Origin: Straminergon stramineum
Lineage: Eukaryota > Streptophyta > Bryopsida > Hypnales > Calliergonaceae
Direction of reading: 5' to 3'
Assembly: GCA_963920665.1 (NCBI GenBank)
Contig: OY987268.1
Coordinates: 19,408,501-19,472,500, forward strand
Length of the DNA: 64,000 nucleotides
Made by a program: the position numbers and the translations under genes. The notes below the pieces were generated by a model. The model did no database searches. It saw nothing but the letters and a program-made list of their open reading frames with translations, and was not told the DNA's origin. Numbering within the stretch: position 1 is the stretch's first letter; each line of letters opens with the position of its first letter. This document shows positions 1 through 11,053 of the stretch, piece by piece.

Positions 1-2477
1 ATGAATCCACTCTATTTAGCATATCAAAAAGTTCTACCTGTGGAACCCCATCATTATCCATTATAGTCTCTATAGTGCCACCAATCTCTACAATCATGCC
101 TAGCTCTCAATTTACACCTGCCCAACGAGAATTAGATTCATCCATCATGCTAAAGCCTCAACCGCACATTTTAGATCCACTCACTACATTGAATTCACCT
201 TGTATAGAAATTTGTCATATTGAATTGCCCATACTAGCACACAATCAACCAAAAGTACCTAAAATCCACCCACCGTCTACCAGAGTTAGAAAACCTTTGA
301 TCAAACTAAAAGAAACATATACTTAGTTAGGTGAACCTACTACTTTGGAACAAATATTTCTACAACCTAACAATTATATTGAGTTTTTAGAGCCTATAGA
401 TATCAACTACTTATTTAGAATTCTCAAGGAACCTTCAAAGTCCCTTTCATTCATAGAGGCTTATTCTCATCCGGGTTGGAGGGTAGCCATGATGAACAAA
501 TGAGATTCATTACTTAAGAACAACACATGGGAACTTTGCAATTGTCCAATAGGAATCAAACGTGTAATTGTGAGGTGGCTGTACTGCACAAAATTAGGCC
601 CTGATGGTCGTCCATCAAAGTTAAAAGTTCCCCTTGTCACTCGAGGCTTTCAACAGACAAAGGACATAGGCTTTGACAAAGTATTCGCTTGTGTTGCGAA
701 ATGGAAAGCAATATGTATGGTAGTAGCTCTAGCACCAAACAATGATTGGATTTTGGTTCATCTAGATGTTGTGACAACTTTCCTAAATGGTGATCTAAAA
801 GAAATTGTTTACATTGAGGTCCTTTAAGATTTTAGAAGCAAGGACACATTCAACAAAGTTTGCAAATTGAAAAAATCACTCTACGACTTAAAACAAGGTT
901 TATGTACCTAGTTCAAAAAAATTTGCAGATTCTTATTTCCACTAGGGTTGTCACATACAAAGGCAGATTATAGTCTATTCTATATTACTAGTACAAGATG
1001 GATTATAATCCTCATTTTATATGTGGATGATCTCTTGGTTACTACATCAAACAATGATGGATTGGAATCAATAATCTCAAGCAAAAACTCATGCAATGTT
1101 TTCAAATACTAATCTTAGCAATGTTAAATACTATCTTGGCGTTGAGTTCAACTGATCACACCTTAGAATCTTCCTTTCTCAAAGAAGTTACACGATTCAA
1201 ATTCTTGAGGAATTTGACATACCTAACTATGCCCTTGCAGCAATTCCAATGAATGACAAACAACACCTCAAACTTGAAGAAAACTCCCTGAAAGTTGATG
1301 CTAAACAATTTTAAAAGATAGTTATCTGCCTAGTCAACACAAAACCAAAAATTGTTTATGTCATAGGTGTATTGAATAGGTTTATGCACGATCCCGGAGT
1401 ACCTCACTTAGAGGCTACAAATCAAGTTTTAAGGTACATCAAAGGAGCTATTGATTACGGTATATTTTATTGTACGGATCATAATATGTCAATGATCAGT
1501 TCTACCAATATACAATAGGCAAATTCAAGGACCAACTGAAAATCAATCACTAGACTGATGGATATTTCAATTGGCAAGAGGATCTTCTAAAAAAACACTA
1601 TATTGTAGTATCTTCCATGGATGCAAAGGCTAAGGCACGTACAGAAGGAATTAGAGTGGCAATTTAGTTATGAACATTGTCAACCAAAATTCAAGGAGCT
1701 TCACTAGATCCCATAATATTGTACTATGACAATCAGAGTACTTTGAAAGCTACCAAGAATCCAATCTATCATGAACAATTGAAATATATAGAATTATGGC
1801 TTCATTTCATAAAGGAAAATGTAAATGCTAGAAAAGTAGAGGCTCCATACATCCAAACAAGAGATCAAATTGCAGATATTCTACCCAAACCCTTAGGAAA
1901 ACAAAGATTCTTGAAACTTAGAGAGGAAATGGGTGTTTACAACTCAAACACCCTATAAGAAATCTAATTACTATGCAAATACTGCTCTACTACCTCTACA
2001 TCCTCTTGGTACCCTAAACTTCGGTATTCTGCGTTACCAAAGCCTTTCACTTCTTTCTCGCAATCAATCTAGGTAGTGTATAGACCCAGTCTAAAACCTT
2101 AATGAACATCATAGAACTTCCTTATCCCATCAATTTGAGTAAGAGCATGATTGCTAATTCAAGCACGGTCAATCTCCATATGATTGTAGTGCTGAAATCT
2201 TCTCAAGTATGAAGACAAGCAATGAAGCCACTAGTTGAAGATGTGTTAAAGGACAATTCATGAAAATCGACAACATCAGCAACTCCAACTAAATCAACAA
2301 TTTGTACATGCATTAGCAAGATCTGTTTTCTTACTTTTACCATTAAAGCATTCAAGGGAGAACAAGCTTTCTCACCATCGTCATCTTCAAAGATTGATCT
2401 TGAAGCTAAATTGCTTCAAAGTCTTACCTCTATTCAACTTGCTCAATTGTTAGTGTTATCCTAGTGCAAGGGAGTAT
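1..2477 (+). mobile_element. Degenerate Ty1/Copia retrotransposon, 3' part of internal region
   Basis: A run of broken reading frames matches the end of a Copia polyprotein in the correct order. First comes the conserved segment preceding RT (an EAYSHPGW-like motif near 456, then KNNTWEL), then the RT fingers and palm (LVTRGFQQT, LDVVTTFLNGDL), the RT catalytic motif YVDD at 1020-1031, and the RNase H C-terminus (DNQST, KNPIYHEQ, DQIADILPKPL) to 1958. Multiple in-frame stops and frameshifts show that it is dead. Gag, protease and most of integrase lie off the left edge or are lost. A purine-rich stretch at 2467-2475 followed by TGTTGACA at about 2478 fits a polypurine tract and the start of a 3' LTR. 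The LTR's right end cannot be fixed without the 5' LTR. Confidence 0.9.
456..1958 (+). pseudogene. Copia reverse transcriptase-RNase H pseudogene
   Basis: The open pieces are 570-827 (RT, ending just after the FLNGDL motif), the YVDD region around 1020, and 1677-1958 (RNase H, ending KPLGKQRFLKLREEMGV, the usual Copia pol C-terminus). Stops lie between them, for example the TGA after MMNK near 500 and the TAA at 825. No intact polymerase can be made. The active-site motif YVDD is still legible. Between 1959 and 2466 there is no coding signal; this matches the untranslated spacer before the polypurine tract. Confidence 0.88.
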
Positions 2478-2490
2478 TGTTGACAAATAA
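2467..2490 (+). other. Putative polypurine tract and start of Copia 3' LTR
   Basis: GCAAGGGAG is followed by TATTGTTGACA. The purine run immediately before a TG-starting sequence is the usual boundary between Copia internal region and 3' LTR. The following AT-rich 300 bp has no ORF, as expected for an LTR. The assignment is inference, because the 5' LTR is not in the window. Confidence 0.5.
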
Positions 2491-2799
2491 CTTCATGCGT
2501 TCATCCACCTCAAACTATTTATCTGTTAGTTATAGGACATACTTTGTACATATTCTTGTCTTTGTTCTCTCTTGACATACATTATTATTATTCACAACTT
2601 TCGAGTATACAAGCATGTATCTCTTGTGTGTTCATATTTGAGCATTGAGGCTTTTGCTGTATTGATTATCATTTTGTAAGAACACCATGATGAAAACACA
2701 ATTTGACACATTAGCTCAAAGTTGAACACAATACTCATTTTATTGTACAATGTTCAATTCCTATATTATGCATTCAATAGTGTTGACACAACGGTTGTT

Positions 2800-3950
2800 G
2801 ATGAGCCTCTAATCATCATGGTTGAAGAACAATTAAGTTTAATGCCTCTAACATTGGATTTTGCATAGAAGTCCATAGAGAATGTTGTGTCCTTTCTATT
2901 TTAATTTGGAAGCATGGATGATGCCTAATCCTAGAATGCCAAGTCCTATAGTGAATCCAATTAACCCAAATAAATACCGCTACACAAAAGTTATTTTGGT
3001 CATTGCCCACCATCTATAACCCTACTAGGCTAATACACATCGCCCAAGTCTCTGTAATGCTACATTGCAAAAAAATTGTAGAGTGTATTATGAATACACA
3101 CTCCTACATATCAGCTATAATGTTTTGAGTAATGCATCTTGTAGCCTCTACTTTAAACAAACTTTAATCATCCATGAAGTATATTCTTCAATCGCAAGTA
3201 TATATGCATATACCATGAAATTTGTTGGTGGAGAATACAATGCTGGATGTTTCTTGTCCTTGAGAATTTTGAAGCCAATATATGGTGCTTTTCTTATATC
3301 GATTTCCAAAATGCAATTAGCTAGAAGACCAAAAGTCGTTGATCCAAGCTCACCATGACACCACCTAGTTAACTCCTAGCTAAGACTCCATTCCTTGTCA
3401 AAGCTCCATCTAGCAAAATTCCATCAACACTTAAGCAACAAAAGCACACAATCTCATCACACATGCTCACACACAAACAAAAATGAATTAAAAAAATTAG
3501 AAAAAGTAAAAAAAGAACCAAAAACTCAACTACAAGTAGAAATTCATACTTGTGCTTAAAAAGCACCACAATTGTTTATGGAATTCAAGATAAAAAACAA
3601 AAATCCTCTCCTCATTACAACTCCACTCCTTAGAGCAACAAAACCACCACCTTGAAAAATTTTGCAACAAAGAAAAAATCCACAACAATACTCAACACCT
3701 AACATTCAAGGATTATCTAAACAACACATCAAAAAATGTATGGGGCACCATGTGTTATCAATAGGACTCCCTTCTCCAAAGCAATGTTCTAAAATTAATA
3801 AGCAAAACAACAACCAAATCCTTGCACTGACATAGCAATATTAAGCTCATATCACAATATTTTGGATTCTTTTTTGTACTAAAGTTAAGGCAAAGAATGG
3901 AAACTTATACATTATCAATTCATATCCACAACCTCATTAGTGATAGAAAC
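2800..3950. other. AT-rich intergenic spacer, no gene seen
   Basis: Only short spurious ORFs are present, with no protein family signature, and composition is uniformly AT-rich. No inverted-repeat element was recognised here. Confidence 0.5.
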
Positions 3951-3951
3951 G

Positions 3952-5022
3952 TTCAAACATAATGTTTTTGAACCAATTGAACCAATCCATCCCTTTGGAA
4001 ACCCCCATGTGTACAAACATTCAAATAGAAATTTTTGGAATCATCTCTTTGGGGAAAAAAAGTACAAATGTTCAAACATAACATTTTTGAACTAGTTGAA
4101 CTAGTTAGAAGTCCATCCCTTTGGAAATCATAAGTTATTAATTAGAATCATAGAGAATTTTGGCAATAGGGGTAGAAGAATTAAATAGCTAGGAAAGAAT
4201 GGAGAATTCATATAGAAGCCAAAAATATATCTTTATGTGCAATTCTTAAAATTCTAAACCATGGAAGCGTGGGTCTTTGGAATGTTGTTGAAACCCCTAA
4301 GAATATAGGATTAAAGCTAAGTTATTTGATTTTTTTAAGTAATCATGGAAAGCACTCAAGAATATAGGCTCGAAGCTGAGATATTTGATTTTTTCTTAAA
4401 GTAACAAGCAAAGCTCATGGCTTATTTAAGAATGCTATGATAATTCAGAGTTTGATGTAGAATATTTGCAAGGCTCCATGCATAGATTCATCAAGAGTTT
4501 GTAGTCTCCGTGATATATGTTTGGACTCACGTAATTAGGACTCCATTCTTGACCCCCTCCCAAATCCATCCCCAATTTGTTTATAATCTAATTATAATGA
4601 AGTTATTTTTTGAAACTTTTTGAAGATTGATTTTGAACAAGTCTAAAGACACTAATAGGTGCCTATTCCCCTTTCACTTCAAATTTTCAAAGAAAATTTT
4701 AAAGAATTTTTTTTACAATTAATTCATTTGTTTCCCACTAAGCTATTCTTGTGAAGATGAATTTTAAAGTCTAAAGACATTAATAGGTACCTACTATCCT
4801 TTCACTTCAAATATTCAAAGAGTTTTTCAAAGAGTTTTTTTATAATTAATTAATTATCTCTCAATTTTTCTTTGAATAACTAATCAACACATTAATGAAT
4901 TGTGACTATATTTAATAAAATGGTGACAATTTCTTAAAGGGTCAACTCCAAAAGGCTAATCAACACATTAATCAATCATGATTATTTGTAATGAAATGGG
5001 GATAATTTCTTGAAGGGTCTAT
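3952..5022. repeat. Run of local tandem duplications
   Basis: Four neighbouring pairs of imperfect direct repeats are visible. They are 3952-4003 with 4071-4129 (start GTTCAAACATAA), 4305-4345 with 4358-4403 (AAGAATATAGG), 4621-4740 with 4752-4862 (TCTAAAGACA), and 4880-4950 with 4956-5022 (CTAATCAACACATTAAT). Copies differ by substitutions and small indels, so the duplications are old. No coding potential is apparent. Confidence 0.75.
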
Positions 5023-6295
5023 AGTAGAGGTATGGTTACCTTATTTAAGAGACAACTCTATTGATTTCAAAAATATAAAACAATCCAACATGAGAACTTG
5101 TGATGCTTAATTTACCAATAAAACTTTGAACCCTTATGACAATTGCATACGATATCCAAACATGGCAAATGATGGTGATTTGGAACTTGGAACCAAGAAT
5201 CAATAAAGTAATTGGTAGTCTAATGGTACAAACCATGCTCAATGCTACATTTAAGTGGCCATTTGGGGTGTCCTTACCTTATCCCTAAACGTCTAAACAT
5301 GCCTCAAAAACAGCTAACTACTTTAACTTGCTCTCCCAACACAAGCACAGATACCTTGAAAGTCTTGTCCACACTCTCGAGTACTGAGATTTACCCAAGG
5401 AACAACCACAATCAGGTTTCATGCACAGGTGCAAAATTGGTCATCACCAGCTTTTTTTTCATTTTCTTACATTCAAGTGCCATATGGAGATCCCTGCACT
5501 CAAAAGTTTCCAGGCACACCAATCAGCATGCCTATCATAGTCATCAAGCTGTGGAATGACTGAAATCTCTCATGAAACACAAACAATACAAAGCTCTTTG
5601 CTAGTTTTGTTAAAAAAAGATGATAAAATCCATGATGAAATCCGTGAAGAGTCTGTTGGAGATAGTTCTACTGACCAAGCCAAATTAGTCTGGATAGCAA
5701 GACCTATGCCTCCTTTTGGAGGTAGACTCTCTTTAAAACATCCACATTAGATGTTCACAAGCTCATTCAAGGCATATTATCACTTCGTACATCTCATTTT
5801 CTTCAGATCTTTGAAAATTAAGGGTAAGAAAAGATTGTGAACAAAATAACTCACTGCAGAGAGAAATTCTTACATTTAGAAAATATCCTGAGGCAATACT
5901 AAAGCCTTCTCAAATCATGGCTGAAGGAAAAAAATACCATCAACTTTCAAACAACAATTTGTACTCAAAATTCGGACTCCCCAGTTGCCTGCCAGATAAT
6001 AAACCCAAAGCACACATCAGGAATACATGGATAGGAGATAATCACTGACAATCTCATATTGGTTAAATTGGCATATCTGGATGAGTCAAGAACACTTGAA
6101 TGTATCCCACTAGACTTATTACCCTTGCAAATCCAAATGTACAATCAATTTTGGACCTTTCCAAAGATACTTAGAAGGTTTTCCAATCTGATTTTGTAAC
6201 CCCAAAGAAGAAGGTTGGATTCAAAATTTGGATCATCTGATTATAAAATTAGCAGCATTATGAGGCTGGAGGGGCAAACAGAGAAGAGCCCTGAC
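5023..6295. other. Region where the TFIIA-L 3' exons should be; none recognised
   Basis: This lies downstream of the last recognised TFIIA-L exon on the minus strand. I looked for the conserved C-terminal beta-strand domain (a QFDKV-type start and a KDGIMH-type core) and for the acidic run that precedes it, and saw neither on the minus strand here or further left to position 1. Composition is mixed, with no clear exon. Confidence 0.4.
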
Positions 6296-9200
6296 CTCAA
6301 TATTGGAAGCATCTCCCGTCGAAGTACACAATTCATCATCTGTGACACCATCTGTAGCACCATCTCGTTGTGGGATATAGTATCCAGAAGAGATTTTGTC
6401 ATGTTTTCTCTTGCCTGTAGATATGGTTAGGAAATCCTGCTCCAAGCCAATGACCATAATGAGAACAGTACGCATAGTACTTGTCTTGCAGAAAATGTAT
6501 AAGAACCAACACATGTACTAGATTTTTCGTTGATCCTGCTAAACTAGCAGTCAAAGATCAACTCCTCTTAAAGCCGAGAGATGGGAAGATACAAAGATCT
6601 ATAGATAAAAAGTAAATATTTTAGCATTTAAATTGAGAGAAGTCACGAATATGAACCTAATCAAAGAGATGAGAGGAAGACAAAGATGATTATAGCGTCG
6701 AACCGTAAGGCAACCAGAACCCAGAACATGACATGAAGTAGAGCACCAAGAGATGTATCATGTTTTTACTTTAGTAATTGGAGGTACGCCTAGTACTGTA
6801 ACAGGTAGCTGTGCTAGACTATTATCTCCTTCGTCCCTTTCCTCATAGACTGCAATACAAGATTATCAGGTCAACATATAAAGGTGTATAAGAATATCAA
6901 TTTCTTTTAACCACACAAGTTGAAACATTCAATATAGAATTCAACACAGAATCAGAAAAAAGTAATGAAGTAAAAACGAGTTCATGTACTCTAGAGACTT
7001 AATGATGATGCTCAGGTTACTTAACAAGCATGCTCGTTAGCACCTTCAAGTCACCACAAATCGTACCTGCTGGCCTAAATATACATTCTGAATGTCTTCA
7101 CGACTTGGAGCTTCGAACATTAAAACATGCAAGGTATGCATGTGGCTTCCAACTCTAAGAAAACATAGAAGTTGCGTTTTGAAATCTTTTACTGACAGCA
7201 CAGCAGCAACTCACTTTCATTCATATTGATTTCAACTCCACGACGTTTCTGATTCATCCAGGACGCTGGCTGCTGCTGAAATCACCAACATGCTTGCTCT
7301 GTCAGAATGGTTCTAGACTAAGATTGCCGTACGAACAAACTGGCATTAGAGGAAATCCATAGCCAATTGACTCCCAAGTCCCTTAATTCCATATATTCAC
7401 TATTGCACTACTTTTGTTTTGCATGATGATGACAGTTGTACCCCGTGATCTTGATAAATTAATTCCCTTCACAGACCTTACTGGCACAGATTCTGGTTAA
7501 CTACTTGAGAACTGAATGGAATCAGGGATCAAATCTGCAAAGTTTTATTCTAATGAAAGCTGAAGAAAACCAGAAATTTCAAGTTCTCAAAGACTTTCTC
7601 AAAAATGTCCAACACTACAAAGCGAAAAAGGCATGGTCAATAAAACCTTATCTGTAAGACATTCTCCAAAGAATTGCAACATTGACCCAGTGCCAGCTTA
7701 AAAACTCAGACGAAAAGATCGGACAGCAACAAAAGAGAACTCGGCAATCTGAACTAACTTGACCTCCCATAAAATTGAGCTCCAAGCAGAACTCATACTC
7801 TAGATGAGACTTTCTACGAGCAGGCAGGACAGCAAAGATTTCAAACGCAACTCTGCTTAACCCCTAAGTGTCCAAATGGTCAAAAATGGCTGCTTTCTTA
7901 TCGATAGGAGTTGAAGCGGAGTTGGAGCTAATCATGGAAGAAGCTTCAAAAGGGTAACTAATATACCAAGAAAAAGACGAAAATCATACTTCACATACTG
8001 ATGAGAGAAATATGTTTTGAAAGCTACTATAATCAACTATCGATTTCCAAAGTGCAGTGTCTAATTCTAGCTAGGTCACAAAGAGTATAAGTACCATGTA
8101 AGAACTCGGCGTTCCATTTCCCATCTTCAAGGGAAGGTGGTGACAAGAGCTTTGCCGCACGGATTCCTCACTGGGACCGGCAGGAATGTATTGGAACATC
8201 ACTGGCTCCCGAGAACCGGTGGATGGATTCACCTGGGAATTATAGTGAACCCGAATTAGCCAAAACTGCAATGTGTACTCATAGAAATTCTCTCCGATTG
8301 AACAGTGAATCTCCACGAGAAAAAACTAAAATATGAGAGATTTTGAACCCCAAGCAGTTCCCCTCATGAGAGCAATTTCATGTGAATAGTACTGCCAATT
8401 TGCACATAAGTCATACTTTCACAATTCGAGTCATGAAACACTAGTAGCATTCTTTGGGAGCAATGACGACTAGATAGGGACATTTTGAAAAGAATGGTGA
8501 TTGAGAAGAAGAAGAGGAATAGTGCCATTATTCATGAAACAAAAGAATGAATAACAAAACCATCGAAAGCTGTACCTGGCCGAACATCGAGTCAATGGGT
8601 CGATCCACGTAAGTGTCCTCGGTTGCCGAATAAGGTACATTCAGATCATGCACAGGAGGACCAGCTACAGGCTCCGAAATTGGTTTGGCTCCTGGAGATT
8701 CATGGCTGGAAGCTTCCTGAATTGCGCCTGACTGCACCAACTTAAGCTCCCATAGCTGCACCAGAAACATATGAATCAAAACTTGGCGAAAGTAAACCAA
8801 AACTCCAACAGAGTTTGCCCTTCGTGCAAACATTGTATTCCTATTTGCAAACATTTACGCTCCATGTCAAAGCTCTAGAAAAACCCACGGCATTTCACAA
8901 ACACATCTTAGAGGATACAAAGCAACAAGACTAACGCTCAGATAGCCTACAGACTAAAGATTTGATGAAATAGTACAAAGCCATGTGCATTTATTTCTGC
9001 CTTATCATGCCATTCCACCTGTACTACAACCTTCAGCATAATGACCATTCTGCTTCTTATATAATAACTAAAGGTAGAGGAGGTAGATAATTGTCCACTC
9101 CTTTTCCAATATCTTTGACGATCATTCTTGTGCAAAATTGCTTCATAAAAAAACTAAGCTTACATCACACTTTTCAAAAGTCATGTGCAGTTTCAGTGAA

Positions 9201-9936
9201 TTTTTAATGACATTATGAGCATTGTCTAGACATAGCACCTGCTAGAGCCACGAAGGTACGTACACCCATAATCAACACTGCCCAAAGTGTAAAAACTACA
9301 TTTGGACTAAGAAACTTCACTTTTTCCTAGATATTGATTCCACAAGATGTGCACAATCAAAACATGGAAATCTATGAAAGCCTACTGTTGGTTTTTGGTA
9401 CACCCAAAGACAAAGACTCTGACAATTCATAACCTATTCATACAGTGTCCAAATATTGCATGCTAAAGTGTTCTGGAATCCTCTTTCAGATGCCAATAAG
9501 ATCTAGAAAAAATAAATTTGTTTAATAACAGCAACTATGCTCAGTTGTAATTAGTGGCGATAATAGGTGCGCATACCTTGGAACAGCCACAGTAGATGAC
9601 AACGAGACATTTCAACAGCCAAAACATCTAGTTACAGAATTCAAGGACCAATACTACTTCCGTGAGATACTCTCCATCTAAAAAGAAACAAATCACTTCT
9701 CCAAGAAACTCAAGAGCCATAAGAGAAGAACATCCTAGAGTCCTTTCTTTCCAATTCTAACAAAGCTCCAATGAATCCAACAAGCTCAATAGCTACGTCC
9801 AACCCAGAGAAGAAGAGCCTCCTACCGATTGAAGATCATTCAGAATGTTATCATCTATCCCCTCGCTCTGGAAGTCCGACCGCACATTGTTGATCACATC
9901 CTCCACAACGTGCAAGTAAACATTCGACACACTCAT
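6296..9936 (-). CDS. TFIIA-L: TFIIA large subunit (alpha/beta precursor), 3'-incomplete, six exons
   Basis: TFIIA-L is cleaved to the alpha and beta subunits, which with TFIIA-gamma stabilise TBP on the TATA box. Predicted exons (minus strand) are 9936-9826, 8755-8576, 8232-8095, 7275-7215, 6849-6797 and 6436-6296. All junctions are AG/GT and phases agree, giving 228 residues. Exon 1 holds the N-terminal helix pair (VYLHVVEDVINNVR). Exon 2 continues it (LWELKLVQSGA) and includes PPVHDLNVPY, typical of plant TFIIA-L. Exons 4-5 give a Trp-containing segment and an acidic EERDEGDN stretch. Exon 6 has the basic GKRKHD motif and YIPQRDGATDG. The beta domain is missing from the window: either it lies beyond the left edge after a long intron containing the Copia element, or it was lost. 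In-frame ATGs at 9978 and 9999 could extend the N-terminus; I chose 9936 because the conserved domain starts there. Confidence 0.86.
9253..9579. mobile_element. MITE family B copy in the TFIIA-L first intron
   Basis: Left end AAGGTACGTACACCC; right end GGTGCGCATACCTT, an imperfect inverted repeat. The interior (ACAAGATGTGCACAATCAAAAC; CATACAGTGTCCAAATATTGCATGC) is shared with the copy at 41480-41735. It lies between exons 1 and 2 of TFIIA-L. Confidence 0.68.
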
Positions 9937-10871
9937 CAACCTCTCCTTCTCCTTCGCTCCTTTCTTAGGTTTCTTCATCTTTAGGGTACGCAACGTCACT
10001 TCTTCTTTCCAATTTCAAAGCTCCCTTTCCCTTCTCACCTTACCAACAAACGTCCCACTCACCCTCCTCCTTCCAACCTCCACATCCACCTGCAAAACCC
10101 AAAAACAAAACCCAAAAAATCAGAACACTACGACCCATCCATCCATTCCCATCATCGATCTCACCCCAAATTCACCAACGGTACACCACAAAGTACACAC
10201 ATTCATCAGCTTCAAAACTCTCTGATATCATCATCGGAGACGACAAATCACTGCACACAGAATCCAAAGTGCAAGACAACCTCTAATTAATCCCTGATCC
10301 TCTCCAGTTTTCTAATAATGTGCAGTGCAATCAAAAGCTTAGTACTCTCTTTCGCTTCTAAACCCATCACCGAATCGCCAATGTAACAATCAATCAATCC
10401 CAATCTAGTCCACGATTGCCACATCTATATATCCAGACAATCAACACCCTTCCTCCATTCTTCTCTCATCACAGTCCAATTCTCTACTCCAAATAGTAAG
10501 CAAATCGTCAGCAGCCTCGTCCTACGAATTCGAAAAGAGATGCATACATTGAGTGATAGAAATGTGTGAAGGGAGAGAAAGATTATATCCTCGGCCCAAG
10601 GCCATCCAAGCTAGCTCACCAAATGGTTCCCAAGTTGCAATGTAGCAGCAAATCACTTCCAAAGTCACGGACCTTTATTAGTGTGGAATTTGTGGGATTC
10701 GGGGAAACGAAGGGTTTCGGTCTGCTGAAGTTGAAATGCGAAGGGGAATTGGAGGAGACGGAGGTGATTGTAGCCGGGAGTTCGTTGATGGGCGACTGGG
10801 GGAATGTGAGCGCGAGCGCTTATGTATGATGGCGCTCTTCAGGTGGCTCCCTGCTTTTGCTTGCTATCGCT

Positions 10872-10879
10872 CTTTTATA
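10872..10879 (-). promoter_or_regulatory. TATA box of TFIIA-L
   Basis: On the minus strand the sequence reads GTGTATAAAAGAGCG, a near-perfect plant TATA box. It is about 0.9 kb upstream of the TFIIA-L start codon. This implies a long 5' leader, probably containing a 5' UTR intron: a possible donor AAG|GTCCGT lies near 10667 and a pyrimidine-rich acceptor ending GCAG near 10092. The GC-richer stretch 10560-10980 is therefore promoter and leader, not a plus-strand gene. Confidence 0.6.
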
Positions 10880-10898
10880 CACTTGGGGGTGCTTTCGT

Positions 10899-10912
10899 GG
10901 CCCATGTGGGCC
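10899..10912. promoter_or_regulatory. Palindromic double site II element (GGCCCATGTGGGCC)
   Basis: Two TGGGCC cores face each other in a perfect 14-bp palindrome, 20 bp upstream of the TATA box of TFIIA-L. TGGGCC/T site II elements are known TCP-factor targets common in promoters of plant housekeeping and growth genes. The functional role here is inferred from position. Confidence 0.55.
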
Positions 10913-10976
10913 GTTCTCTACGCTCCTCACGTTCGGGTTCCATGCTCGCTGCAGTGGTGCAGTATTATTGGCTTTC

Positions 10977-11041
10977 AGGAGGGAAAGAAAAGGAAAGAAA
11001 AGAAGAAAAAAGGAAAAAGAAAAGGAAAAAGAAAAGAAAAG
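10977..11041 (+). repeat. 65-bp homopurine tract (GGAAA/GAAAA-rich)
   Basis: An uninterrupted run of A and G lies just upstream of the site II palindrome and TATA box of TFIIA-L. It is a GA-type low-complexity tract with mirror symmetry, of the sort able to form triplex DNA or to keep nucleosomes off a promoter. Confidence 0.85.
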
Positions 11042-11053
11042 TGACTGTATTAA

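Noticed and set aside
7855..7866. TTAA|CCCCTAAGTG in the TFIIA-L intron as a piggyBac-like element end
   Set aside because: No matching right terminus (CACTTAGGGG|TTAA) was found within a plausible distance, so it may be chance.
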